DNA of 64,000 nucleotides from JABDGR01 sp964561455. GTDB taxonomy: Bacteria; Verrucomicrobiota; Verrucomicrobiia; Opitutales; JABDGR01. Location of the stretch: the NCBI GenBank assembly GCA_964561455.1, contig CAZLPS010000003.1, forward strand, positions 1-64,000. Reading direction: 5' to 3'. This document shows positions 1 to 7,245 of the stretch, in pieces (the first letter of the stretch is position 1; each line of letters begins with the position of its first letter). The notes under the pieces were generated by a model. The model saw only the letters and a list, made by a program, of their open reading frames with translations. It had not been told where the DNA came from and ran no database searches. The translations under genes and the position numbers were made by a program.

Positions 1-10
1 TCAATGGCGG

Positions 11-118
11 TTTTCAATTGTCGTCAACGCTGGGTTCTAATTGTCGTCGGGAGAGCAAAGTCCCGAACTGGTTGAAAAACGCCTACAAAATTGGTCAGGT
101 TTCAATTCGTGTCAACAG
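11..118. repeat. Short AATTGTCGTC-type direct repeats, possible insertion-sequence end
   Basis: Three related copies of a roughly 15-nt motif lie close together: TTCAATTGTCGTCAACG near 13-29, TCTAATTGTCGTCGG near 36-50 and TTCAATTCGTGTCAAC near 101-116. Several spaced subterminal copies of one motif are typical of the ends of IS21-type elements. No transposase is visible in the window, so this would be only the terminal remnant of an element lying to the left. The assignment is inference. Confidence 0.3.
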
Positions 119-247
119 GGATAGGGAGTAATCTGCCACGTTCACCAATCCGCCCCTGCCATTCCCACCTCCCGAGCGCAATTGCCCCTGACGGGGCCGC
201 CACGGGGTAAGTTGTCAATTCTTATGGAGGGAACCTTGGTGACCATA

Positions 248-517
248 TTAGAGGTCCTGTTCGGCTTTACGGTCGTCCATCATGGCCTTTAAGACGCCTT
301 TGCCTTTGAGAGAGCCGCGCAGACAGACGCGCTGAAGCGCGCAGTGTTTTGGTTCCTGGTTCTTAGTTCTTGGTTGGCTGCGCTGAGGGAGACAGGAGTC
401 AGGAGACAGGAGGCGGGTGCCTTTTTTGATGGCAAATTCCCGGCGGAGGTGTCGGGGGATGACCACCTGGCCCTTGCTCGAAAAGGTGACGGGCTTGGAT
501 TTGCGTGCGGCGTTCAT
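248..517 (-). CDS. AbrB/MazE-type antitoxin with a repeat-encoded middle, probably non-functional
   Basis: The first 35 residues read as a normal SpoVT/AbrB swapped-hairpin antitoxin N-terminus (MNAARKSKPVTFSSKGQVVI, then PRHLRREFAIKKGTR). The last 24 residues (LRGSLKGKGVLKAMMDDRK and following) match the usual basic tail of such antitoxins. Residues about 36-65 are instead the translation of intergenic heptad repeats (LLSPDSC, QPRTKNQEPKH). The frame stays open, but the second half of the AbrB fold is replaced. AbrB-type antitoxins normally bind their own operator and neutralise a partner toxin encoded downstream. Downstream, below position 248, I find no PIN or MazF reading frame, so the toxin appears to be lost. 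This is best read as a decayed toxin-antitoxin remnant. Confidence 0.6.
   Translation of the reverse strand: MNAARKSKPVTFSSKGQVVIPRHLRREFAIKKGTRLLSPDSCLPQRSQPRTKNQEPKHCALQRVCLRGSLKGKGVLKAMMDDRKAEQDL
323..412. repeat. Heptad-repeat element inside the AbrB-like gene
   Basis: The tract begins with a small palindrome (CGCGCTGAAGCGCG), continues with GTTCCTG/GTTCTTA/GTTCTTG heptads, and ends in GGAGACA/GGAGTCA heptads. The block from the palindrome through the GTTCTT heptads (about 329-376) recurs almost identically at 601-649 in non-coding DNA. That gives a natural left boundary for the element. Confidence 0.8.
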
Positions 518-1044
518 GGAGGAAGCTTGCGAATGCTGGAAGGTGAGGCAAGGGGGTAATGGTGGGCGGCAGCGCGCGTGAGTTGATAGTGGAGGCAGGC
601 GCGCTGAAGCGCGCAGTGTTTTGGTTCCTGGTTCTTAGTTCTTGGTTGGAAACGAGCGGGGAGCGGGGAGCAGGGAGTGGGGAGCCGGATAGGGTCAGAG
701 GAACAAAGGAGCAAAGGACCAAAGGAGCCGAGGGGCGGGGAACGTTTAACGCATAACGTTTAACTTTTAACGCTCAAGTGGGGGTGCCAAGAGTCAGGAG
801 ACTGGGGGCGGAAACTAGAAGTTGGAAGATAGAAGCTGGGCGGCCGGAGACAGGAGGCGGGAGACAGGAGAGGGCGTGCGAATTAAGAATTAGGATTTAA
901 GAATTAAGAAGTGGAGAGCGCAGGCACTGAGGCGATGAGGCACTGAGGCGACCGACGGTGTAGCGTTTTAGTTCTTAGTGCTTGGTTCTTGGCTTCCGAG
1001 TCCTGATACCCGACTGCTGACTAAAGTGTCTTAAATAAAAGCTC
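518..1044. repeat. Intergenic tract of tandem heptad/octad repeats
   Basis: There is no gene here. In order, the tract holds a second copy of the palindrome plus GTTCTT block (597-650), GGGAGCR heptads (658-690), AGGAGCAA octads (701-730), TTTAACG heptads (739-775), AGAAGCT-type units (809-840), GGAGACA units (844-872), AATTAAG units (880-911), a GCACTGAGGCGATGAG repeat (920-950) and GTTCTTA units (967-998). Each word runs for 3-5 imperfect copies and then switches to the next. Confidence 0.85.
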
Positions 1045-1542
1045 CTACAACGCAGGCAGGCCGAAGGTGGCGAGGGACTGGTTCAAGATGGCTGGGGCGA
1101 TAAAGACGCCTTGAGTCTGCATTTGGGCATAAGTGCTGCGGAGGTCGGCGACTAATTTGCGGCGAAAGGCCAGTTCCAAGATGCCGACGCAACCGATGAC
1201 TGGCAGTTGGTGGCGAATGGCCAATTGGCGGGCGGCGCGTTCGTCGAGGATTACCCAATCTGCGGCCATGGTTTTGGCCAGGGCAATTGTGGCCAATTCG
1301 CCGGCACCGAGCCGGGCTTGGCTGCGCCAGGACGCCATTTCCGCCAGAGTCAGGGATGGGTGCTTTTGAATCCAATTCGCTGCCAGGACCGAATCTGCCG
1401 CCGGACGGCCTGTGCCGGAAATGGCGACTTCCTGAAAAACCTCGTTGGAAATGTGGATGACGCCAAAGAGGGCCGGCAATAAATCGAACCGGTCAATCCG
1501 CCCCAAAATAATGAGCGGGGAGGCGTTGCAGACCACTTTCAC
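1045..1542 (-). CDS. PIN-domain toxin, DUF3368 family
   Basis: This 165-residue protein has the N-terminal motif NASPLIILG and the internal acidic positions GAGELATIALA and WVILDERAARQLA typical of DUF3368 PIN-like nucleases. PIN toxins are metal-dependent RNases that use clustered Asp/Glu residues. The gene starts with GTG at 1542 and overlaps the stop of the upstream UPF0175 gene by four bases (GTGA), the usual antitoxin-toxin coupling. Family pairing and overlap support a type II toxin. Target RNA cannot be inferred. Confidence 0.85.
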   Translation of the reverse strand: MKVVCNASPLIILGRIDRFDLLPALFGVIHISNEVFQEVAISGTGRPAADSVLAANWIQKHPSLTLAEMASWRSQARLGAGELATIALAKTMAADWVILDERAARQLAIRHQLPVIGCVGILELAFRRKLVADLRSTYAQMQTQGVFIAPAILNQSLATFGLPAL

Positions 1543-1802
1543 TGGGCCAATTTTTGCGCGGCCCGCTGGTCGTCACGCCAGTCGGCAGACGTATAATGGA
1601 GGGGGATGGATCGCTCGGCGACCAAGGTCATGAAGTCGGCCAAGGCCATGCCGGCGAGTTCGGCGGCTTTGCCGAGCGAGACCCGTTCCTCGCGGAAAAG
1701 CTCGAGTGCGATAAGTTTGGTGGCTGCCTGGGCGGGCGCCGCCCCGGTCATTTCCGCCAAGTCGAGGAGCTCCTCGGAGAGGTCTACGTGGATCGTGGAC
1801 AT
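1539..1802 (-). CDS. UPF0175 family antitoxin
   Basis: An 87-residue protein starting MSTIHVDLSEELLDLAEMTG. The central segment EERVSLGKAAELAGMALADF is the helix-turn-helix-like core of UPF0175 proteins, which are routinely paired with DUF3368 PIN toxins. A longer upstream reading (MPPLLTGVTFPR) is possible, but ATG at 1802 fits the family length. Its stop overlaps the toxin start, so translation is probably coupled. The likely role is neutralisation of the PIN nuclease and operon autoregulation. Confidence 0.85.
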   Translation of the reverse strand: MSTIHVDLSEELLDLAEMTGAAPAQAATKLIALELFREERVSLGKAAELAGMALADFMTLVAERSIPLHYTSADWRDDQRAAQKLAQ

Positions 1803-1842
1803 GCGTGGGAAAGTAACACCGGTAAGGAGGGGAGGCAATCTT

Positions 1843-2147
1843 GGAATTCCAGGAAGGATGAGGGCTGCGAAAGTACTCAGGTTCCAAGAGTGAAGAGTGA
1901 AGGGGTTTAAAGCGGGGAGCGGGGAGCAGGGAGCGGGGAGTCAGGAGACAGGAGTCAGGAGGGGGCAGGGGGGTGGCGGGCGAATTAAGAATTAAGAATT
2001 AAGAAGGAGGCCCGAAGGATGAAGGCTGAGGGATGAATTCCAACTTCTACCTTCTACGCCGCAGATTACGTTTCGAACCTCGGTTTTTGAGATTCTGATT
2101 GTCTGAAGCCAAATTCCAGCTTCCAACTTCTAGCTTCCAGCTTCCAC
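1843..2147. repeat. Heptad repeat tract upstream of the UPF0175/PIN module
   Basis: Contains AGAGTGA units (1887-1903), GGGAGCR and GGAGTCA units (1914-1965), AATTAAG units (1980-2006), GGATGAA/GGCTGAG units (2017-2035) and pyrimidine-strand TTCTACC, TTCCAGC and TTCTAGC units (2040-2058, 2108-2147). Any promoter of the toxin-antitoxin pair would have to lie in or beyond this tract. I see no gene other than the doubtful small frame at 2130-2312. Confidence 0.8.
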
Positions 2148-2312
2148 GGTAAGTCCATGGCCACCGCCATAAATTAATTGCATTCCCCGTTGACGCAAGC
2201 TTTCACGTTGATCATCGCCAAGTTTGTTGGCGGAGGCCCGGACCGTGGCGGCATGGGACGTTCCGCGCGTGGGCGTGGCAGGCTCGGTAGGGGTGGTCGG
2301 CTTGGTTTTCAT
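2130..2312 (-). CDS. Doubtful 60-residue hypothetical protein
   Basis: A Thr/Pro-rich N-terminus (MKTKPTTPTEPATPTRG) is followed by a more protein-like segment (ANKLGDDQRESLRQRGMQLI). The stop codon lies inside the TTCTAGC repeat tract, so the original 3' end may have been replaced. I recognise no family and see no convincing ribosome binding site. It may be a fragment or chance. Confidence 0.2.
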   Translation of the reverse strand: MKTKPTTPTEPATPTRGTSHAATVRASANKLGDDQRESLRQRGMQLIYGGGHGLTVEAGS

Positions 2313-2439
2313 ATCTAGAACCCGTTAAAGCGCACGGCTGATTGAGATGGAGGAATACTAGTTAAAGTGGTTCATTGGAACAAGCAAAATACTGGGACAC
2401 CTGCTGGCGACCAAAGGGAGCCGATGGCGGCGGGGGGAT

Positions 2440-2565
2440 TAAAGAGTGAAGGGTGAAGGGTGAAAAAAGAAGGTAGGAGGTAGAAGGTAGGAGGTAGAAT
2501 GTCGGACCCGAAATTCCAAAATTCTGTCAAATACCTTTGCGGCTCTGCGCCTTTGCGCGAGGAAA
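2440..2565. repeat. Heptad tract plus conserved GCGGCTCTGCGCCTTTGCG module
   Basis: AGAGTGA and AGGTAGA/AGGTAGG heptads (2440-2499) run into a conserved block from 2499 (TGTCGGACCCGAAATTCC, a TTCTGTCAAA segment, then GCGGCTCTGCGCCTTTGCG). The block is repeated nearly base-for-base at 3219-3284. Diverged copies occur near 4310-4345, 5395-5462, 6898-6935, 6980-7060, 39690-39745 and 40755-40810. The 3' end overlaps the end of the ParE-like gene. Confidence 0.8.
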
Positions 2566-2570
2566 TCGAT

Positions 2571-2864
2571 TTACAGCCGGGACTTCCAGTAACCCGGTTT
2601 TCTTTTGAAATGCATGATGGCCAAAATCCAGATTGTGCCTGGATCCTCGAGGTAGATGACCGCATAGGGGAAGACGGTGCTGAAATGGCGCCGGGCCGGA
2701 GTGTCGTAAACCCGATACAGACCTGGTTGGGAGCGTATTTCTGCGATCAATCGTTCAATCTCATCATAAAACCGGCCGCCCAATTGGGGTGAAATGGCGG
2801 CATAATATTCCGCCGCCCGGGCATATTCCGCATCCGCCTTGCGATGGAAGCGATGCGGTTTCAC
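2571..2864 (-). CDS. ParE/RelE-superfamily toxin
   Basis: A 97-residue protein with the plasmid-stabilisation (ParE/RelE) pattern: an N-terminal helical pair (DAEYARAAEYYAAISPQLGG), then RFYDEIERLIAEI, and the beta-strand core (YRVYDTPARRHFSTVFPYAV, then IYLEDPGTIWILAIMHFKRK). Such toxins act on gyrase or on ribosome-bound mRNA; which applies is not visible here. The start overlaps the antitoxin stop by four bases (ATGA). The C-terminus (PGYWKSRL) runs to the edge of the repeat block beginning near 2565 and looks complete. Confidence 0.85.
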   Translation of the reverse strand: MKPHRFHRKADAEYARAAEYYAAISPQLGGRFYDEIERLIAEIRSQPGLYRVYDTPARRHFSTVFPYAVIYLEDPGTIWILAIMHFKRKPGYWKSRL

Positions 2865-3094
2865 CGGCCGACGATTTTGCGGATGCGGGCAGACACCTCT
2901 TCGCCGGGCAGGCCGGGTTCGCGCCCGCTGCGGATATCCTCGAGGCGGTGGCGGGTTTCCTGCCGCCAGCTTTCTTCAACGTCGGCGGGGATTCCGCCGT
3001 GGAGTTGCAGGGTCAACCGGTCCACCAAGTCCGCCAATTGTTCCTGCGGCAAGTGGGTCGTTTCGATTACGATTTGTTCGAGGGTTAACGACAT
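2861..3094 (-). CDS. Addiction-module antitoxin (RelB/TIGR02574-like)
   Basis: A 77-residue acidic protein (MSLTLEQIVIETTHLPQEQL, LADLVDRLTLQLHG, ending in a basic helix). It has the layout of 'putative addiction module component' antitoxins that precede ParE/RelE-like toxins. The four-base overlap with the downstream toxin supports the pairing. The family role is toxin neutralisation and probable operon autoregulation. No operator is recognised upstream, where repeats begin within about 60 bases. Confidence 0.8.
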   Translation of the reverse strand: MSLTLEQIVIETTHLPQEQLADLVDRLTLQLHGGIPADVEESWRQETRHRLEDIRSGREPGLPGEEVSARIRKIVGR

Positions 3095-3394
3095 GAACGA
3101 AGATTGTTCGATTTCTGGGGAATTGGCAAGGGAGGAAAAGGAAGCAGGGGGCGAAGGGCGGCGAACGTTTAACGCTTAAGTGGGGGGGAACAGGAGACAA
3201 GGCAGAAGGTAGGAGGTAGAATGTCGGACCCGAAATTCCAAAATTCTGTCAAATACCTTTGCGGCTCTGCGCCTTTGCGCGAGAAAAGTTTGGAAGTCAG
3301 GAGTCATCACTCACCAATCTCCCAAATTCTGTCAATTCTGTCAAAAAGCCCATCCTTCCGCGTCATTCGCTGCCTGAAGTTGAAATAGTCCGGC
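3095..3394. repeat. Heptad tract and second copy of the conserved 65-nt block
   Basis: Contains TTTAACG-type units (3165-3180), AGGTAGG units (3203-3218), the block at 3219-3284 duplicating 2499-2562, and a GTCAATTCTGTCAAAAA module near 3330-3350. No gene is seen. Confidence 0.8.
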
Positions 3395-3427
3395 TTGACA
3401 ATTCGCGATTCGCGAATAGCGTATATG
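3395..3427 (+). promoter_or_regulatory. Promoter-like -35 with overlapping palindromic operator
   Basis: A consensus TTGACA (3395-3400) is followed directly by the 17-bp perfect palindrome ATTCGCGATTCGCGAAT (3401-3417; 8-bp arms, one central base), then GTATAT (3421-3426). The HTH gene starts at 3429, so the palindrome lies in the promoter spacer. That position suits repression of the gene by its own product. The -10 spacing is imperfect. Confidence 0.5.
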
Positions 3428-3428
3428 C

Positions 3429-3947
3429 ATGCTAACCAAGCCCCAAGACGTGGTTGTGGCCCTGAAGCTGTGCTTGGGCGCGGAGGGGGAATCCTATGCC
3501 GAGTTGGGCCAGTCTCTCGGGATGAGCGCATCGGAAGTCCATGCGGCGGTGCGACGGCTGGAGGATGCGCGGTTGGTGGATGCGGGGACACGGGAAGTCC
3601 GGCGGGAGGCACTGTGTAAATTCCTTGTGCATGGCGTTCCCTTTGCCTTTCCCGTCCATGCGCAGGAAGTTACCCGTGGACTGCCCACGGCTTGGGCGGC
3701 GCCCGTCATGGCGGACAAATTTCAAGCGGCGGAGCAAATCCCGCCGGTGTGGCCGGATCCCAATGGCAAGGTGCAGGGAGCGGCCGTACGTCCGCTCTAT
3801 CCGAGCGTGCCGGGTGCGGCGCGCCGGGACTCCGCGCTATATGCACTGCTTGCGCTGGTCGATGCCCTGCGCCTGGGCCGGGCTCGCGAGCGGCAGTTTG
3901 CCGAAACGAAACTATCCCAACTCTTGAAAGACCATGTCGCAGCTTAA
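3429..3947 (+). CDS. Winged-helix transcriptional regulator-like protein
   Basis: A 172-residue protein. Residues about 7-55 form a clear winged-helix/HTH (VALKLCLGAEGESYAELGQS, LGMSASEVHAAVRRLEDARL, then VDAGTREVRREAL). The rest (PFAFPVHAQEVTRGLPTAWA, PPVWPDPNGKVQGAAVRPLY) is a conserved C-terminal region that I associate with regulators encoded just upstream of nucleotidyltransferase-type (AbiEii-like) genes. The final codons overlap a short truncated frame starting at 3934, which fits that arrangement. A palindrome sits immediately upstream. The HTH is clear, the partner class is inference. Confidence 0.65.
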   Translation: MLTKPQDVVVALKLCLGAEGESYAELGQSLGMSASEVHAAVRRLEDARLVDAGTREVRREALCKFLVHGVPFAFPVHAQEVTRGLPTAWAAPVMADKFQAAEQIPPVWPDPNGKVQGAAVRPLYPSVPGAARRDSALYALLALVDALRLGRARERQFAETKLSQLLKDHVAA

Positions 3948-4005
3948 TCTTGGCGCGCTTCGAACGGTGGCGGATCGGCTTGATTCCCTGATGGGGGCGA
4001 ATTAA
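3934..4005 (+). pseudogene. Truncated second gene of the HTH operon
   Basis: An ATG overlapping the end of the HTH gene opens a frame reading MSQLNLGALRTVADRLDSLM. It stops after 23 residues because the sequence passes straight into AATTAAG repeats, whose TAA ends the frame at 4003-4005. The overlap and the coding-like start suggest the N-terminus of a partner, possibly an AbiEii-type nucleotidyltransferase. Its remainder has been deleted or replaced at the repeat junction. Confidence 0.5.
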
Positions 4006-4353
4006 GAATTAGGAATTAAGAATTAAGAAGGTGCTGCCAATAAAATGGCGGCCACTCAAGCGTCGCGCCTCGCGCGACGCGGTGGTGGGTGGTGGGGGAT
4101 TTTTCCGTGGACTGAAGGGCGCGTTGCCCAAGCCGGGAATTTCAGATTTCAGATTTCAGAATGCAGACCTGAAACCAGCGAAATCCGCAACAATATCGGC
4201 TCAAAAAATGAATTCCTGCATTCCGGCAACAGGGCCTAAAGTCCACGGTTATTATCGGGTGCTCGCTACGCGAGCCCGGGAATTCCTGAAATTCGGTTAA
4301 CTTGGTCAAAATTTTTTTTTGCGGCTCTGCGCCTTAGCGCGAGAAGATCCCAC
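4006..4353. repeat. Repeat-filled gap
   Basis: AATTAAG units (4000-4028), a hairpin-forming GTCGCGCCTCGCGCGACGC (4063-4081), TTTCAGA heptads (4140-4166), a GCTCGCTACGCGAGC hairpin near 4260-4275 and a copy of the GCGGCTCTGCGCCTTAGCG module (4319-4345). No gene is seen. Confidence 0.65.
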
Positions 4354-5139
4354 TCAATCCACGCCCAAGATCCAGCCCTCGATTTCGGCGACTCTTATTT
4401 CGCCGGGGAGGAGCGGCGGATCGAGGAATTGATTGAGGGAGCCGGTTTGGTCCGCGCGTTGGAGCCAGGAGGCGACGGAAAAAGCGGCGTGCTGGTCCTT
4501 GGTGCGGGTGAGGTCACCATGGTAGCGATGGATCCAAAGGGAGGGGTTGACCTCGGCCACGGCCGAGCGGCCGGTGGGGATTTCCCAGCCATCGAAAGGC
4601 CAGAAGTGAAGATGTTTGCCGCATTTTTGGCGCAGGTAGCGCAGCCAGGGGAGGCCGGCATGGGTGGCGGTGGCGACCTGACCTGGGCTGGCAATATCAA
4701 AGACGGATTTGCCGGTGGGGGTCCAGCGGTCGGTCAGGCGGAACCAGGAGGGATCGCCCTGTCGGTCGGCGCCGTTGCCACAAAGGCCTTCGCTAACAAA
4801 GTTCACGTAGGTGTGGTCCTTGTCGGTCGGCCAGTGTTTTTGGAAATCGTCGAGGAATTGGGGCCAATCGGGGGGCAGGCCGTGATGGGCAAAATACATC
4901 GTCGGAAACGAAAAGGGGTGATCAATGCCGACGAGGGTGGGGGTTGGTTTGACCAATTCGACGGCGAGCCACTCGGCCACGCCCCTGCGGGTCCAGTATT
5001 TGCGGGTGCTGGGGGGCGCGAGGACCTCCGTGGGCTCGCGGTCACCAACGGCCTCATAAACGCGCAGGGCGTTAAGGCTTTGGTTGGGGACACCGGCGCC
5101 GGAGTAGTGAATCCCGAGGTATCGTGAGAATTGGGGCAT
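4354..5139 (-). CDS. DUF429-like predicted RNase-H-fold protein
   Basis: A 261-residue protein with the motif order of DUF429-type predicted nucleases: an N-terminal glycine strand (YLGIHYSGAG), a second strand with an acidic residue (TLVGIDHPFSFP), and a late AEVNPSLW segment in the position of the E-x-x-P motif. The first motif has His where the family usually has Asp (GIHYSG), so activity is uncertain. It has no signal peptide or membrane segment and stands alone between repeat tracts. The family call rests on motif layout and is moderate. Confidence 0.45.
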   Translation of the reverse strand: MPQFSRYLGIHYSGAGVPNQSLNALRVYEAVGDREPTEVLAPPSTRKYWTRRGVAEWLAVELVKPTPTLVGIDHPFSFPTMYFAHHGLPPDWPQFLDDFQKHWPTDKDHTYVNFVSEGLCGNGADRQGDPSWFRLTDRWTPTGKSVFDIASPGQVATATHAGLPWLRYLRQKCGKHLHFWPFDGWEIPTGRSAVAEVNPSLWIHRYHGDLTRTKDQHAAFSVASWLQRADQTGSLNQFLDPPLLPGEIRVAEIEGWILGVD

Positions 5140-5650
5140 GGGGGATTCTTAAAGGGCGAAGGGAGAAGAGTGAAGAGTGAAAGGGGGGGCGGGGGGCGCA
5201 GGGTTTTAGGTTCTAGTTCTTGGTTTTTAGTTGGGAACGAGCGGGGAGCGGGGAGCAGGGAGTGGGGAGTCTGATAGGATCAGAGGAGCAAAGGAGCAGA
5301 GGAGCAGAGGGGGCGGGGGAAGGATGAAGGCTGAGGGATGAAGGATGAAATGGGCGAGGCCAGGTGAGTTGACGCCCCTACAGTTTTCGATCCGACTAAT
5401 TCCCTAAATTCCGTCAATTCTGTCAAAAAAAGAACCTTTGCGGCTCTGCATCTTTGCGCGAGAAGAGATTGGAAATCGGGAGTCAGGAGACAGGAGTCTG
5501 GAGTCAGGAGACGGACTCGGGGAAGCTAGAAGCTAGAAGTTAGAAGCTGGAATGGTGAAACAATCCATGCCGGAGACAGGATCGGAATTCCAACTTCCAA
5601 ATTCCAGCTTCCATTGCCCGCCCCTTTGTCCCTTGTATGTCCAACGCCAT
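5140..5650. repeat. Intergenic heptad/octad repeats with inverted arms
   Basis: Contains AGAGTGA (5168-5182), GTTCTTG/GTTTTTA (5204-5232), GGGAGCR (5240-5272), AGGAGCAA/AGGAGCAG (5280-5308), GGATGAA (5323-5347), the GTCAATTCTGTCAAAAAA and GCGGCTCTGC modules (5400-5462), and GGAGTCA/GGAGACA (5478-5512). A GAAGCTAGAAGCTAGAAG arm (5521-5552) faces a reverse-complementary TTCCAACTTCCAAATTCC arm (5585-5616). No gene is seen. Confidence 0.8.
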
Positions 5651-6535
5651 TCACCTTCCGGCTGTTCCGGTGGCGATTCCGCGAAGCTGAAGCACCTGCG
5701 CATCCGTCATGCCAGTAAGGTTGTTCAAGGCGCTGCGGGCGGCCGCCGCAGCCGCCGCGGGATCTTGGGCCGCCCATTGCCCCACCAGCTGGACGGTTTG
5801 CTGGTTACGGATGGCCGGGCCGGTGATGGTGTCGGCCCACGTCAAGGCCGTGGCGGGATCGCTTTGGGCATAGACGGAAACAATTTGGGCGACGGCATTG
5901 TCCCGCTGCCCACCTTTTGGCAGCGCATCAATCCATTTTACGGCGGCGGCCGGGTCCTGGTTGAGCCAGTTCTTGGCGACGTCCGCCGTGATCGTATTGA
6001 AGGTGGTGGCCGAGGAAAACAGGCCGGCATTGTTGATTAGGGCGGCGGCGGCATCGGCCGGTTGGGCGGCCGACCAGGCGTCGAAAATCTGAATGCGGGC
6101 GCGCCCGCGATTCCCGCCGGTTAATTCCACCGATTCCGCCAGGGCGGTGGGCCCGTCCACCGCGGCGTATGCGGCGAGGGTTTTCATCAGGGCGTTGTCC
6201 CGCTCGGCCCCGGGTGGCAGGGCGATGGCATCGGCAACGTCATTCTTGAGACTGGCGATGATCTCGGGACTGGCCATGGCCTGAGCAGTGGATCCCGGAT
6301 TGGGTTTCGACGCCGGATTGGAGTTGTTCCCCACCGGGGTGGTGTTGATGACTTCGACAATGCGCGCGCCCTGATTTTTCGCGGCTGTGACCTCGTGAGT
6401 CAGCGTGGTGACTTTTTTCTGCAAAGCGGCGATTTCCGTGGTCTTTTGGGAATCAGCGTGGCTCCGCTGAAAGGCCCAAACGGCAACGGCGACAACGACC
6501 ACGGCTAGAACAATAAACGACAGCTTGGTTTTCAT
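5651..6535 (-). CDS. Membrane-anchored alpha-hairpin repeat protein (W/DP repeats)
   Basis: A 294-residue protein starting at MKTKLSFIVLAVVVVAVAVW, a single N-terminal membrane anchor, followed by a short coiled coil (QKTTEIAALQKKVTTLTHEV). The C-terminal half consists of about 32-35-residue repeats with the signature DPAAAVKWIDALPKGGQRDN and DPATALTWADTI, resembling TPR-like helical hairpins. It shares these repeats with the proteins at 34697 and 37036. The function is unknown; a protein-interaction scaffold is inferred. I prefer ATG at 6535 to the longer frame, whose extra residues precede the anchor. Confidence 0.7.
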   Translation of the reverse strand: MKTKLSFIVLAVVVVAVAVWAFQRSHADSQKTTEIAALQKKVTTLTHEVTAAKNQGARIVEVINTTPVGNNSNPASKPNPGSTAQAMASPEIIASLKNDVADAIALPPGAERDNALMKTLAAYAAVDGPTALAESVELTGGNRGRARIQIFDAWSAAQPADAAAALINNAGLFSSATTFNTITADVAKNWLNQDPAAAVKWIDALPKGGQRDNAVAQIVSVYAQSDPATALTWADTITGPAIRNQQTVQLVGQWAAQDPAAAAAAARSALNNLTGMTDAQVLQLRGIATGTAGR

Positions 6536-6556
6536 GGGGTAAAGGGTGGAAGCCAA

Positions 6557-7245
6557 AACTGGGAACTCTAAAACACGGGGGACGGTGGGTATGAAATGTT
6601 ACGCTGCCGGAGGAATATATTGTTTTCGCGCCGGAAGGAAGCAGGAATTGGGGGGGTAGCGAATTAAGAATTAGGAATTAAGAATTAAGAAGTACGGGCG
6701 CCTGAAGGGCGCCGTGCTTTAGTTTCTCGTTCTTAGTATCTAGTTGGCCGACCCGAGGGAGACAGGAGACAGGAGGGGCTGGCGCGAGTAGGAGCAGAGG
6801 AGCAAAGGATCAAAGGAGCAGAGAGGGGCGGAGCTGAAATCTGGAATCAAGAAGCTGAAATGTCGGAGGTATCCTCCCCATCCGTGCGATCCGTGGTAAA
6901 AGAACCTTTGCGGCTCTGCGGCTTTGCGCGAGAAAGGATGGCTTAGAATTTGGAAGTTGGAATCTGGAAGCTGGAATCCCGGACCCGAAAATTCCCCAAA
7001 TTCCGTAAATTCCGTCAAAAAAGCCGTCCTTCGCGCTCTTCGCTGCTTTGCGTTGAGGAATATTCCAGATTCCAACTTCCAGATTCTAGCTTCCAGTTTC
7101 ACCATTCACTCTTTACTCTTCACTCTTTCTGCCAAGCTCCTGTCTCCTGACTCCTGACTCCCAGCTTCATCCCTCATCCCTCATCCTTCTCCGTCCACCT
7201 ATCGCCTGACTCCCTGCTCCCCGCTCCCTGCTCCCAGCTTCCCCC
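6557..7245. repeat. Large heptad repeat region before the ABC exporter, with inverted arms
   Basis: Contains AATTAAG (6660-6692), a GGGCGCCTGAAGGGCGCC hairpin (6697-6714), GTTCTTA-type (6720-6745), GGAGACA (6757-6775), AGGAGCAA (6788-6825) and a GCGGCTCTGC module (6900-6935). GAAGTTGGAATCTGGAAGC (6949-6979) faces its reverse complement (7060-7096). Pyrimidine-strand TTCACTC, CTCCTGACTC, CATCCCT and CTCCCTG units (7100-7240) then run to within a few bases of the exporter's GTG start. No gene is seen. Confidence 0.85.
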
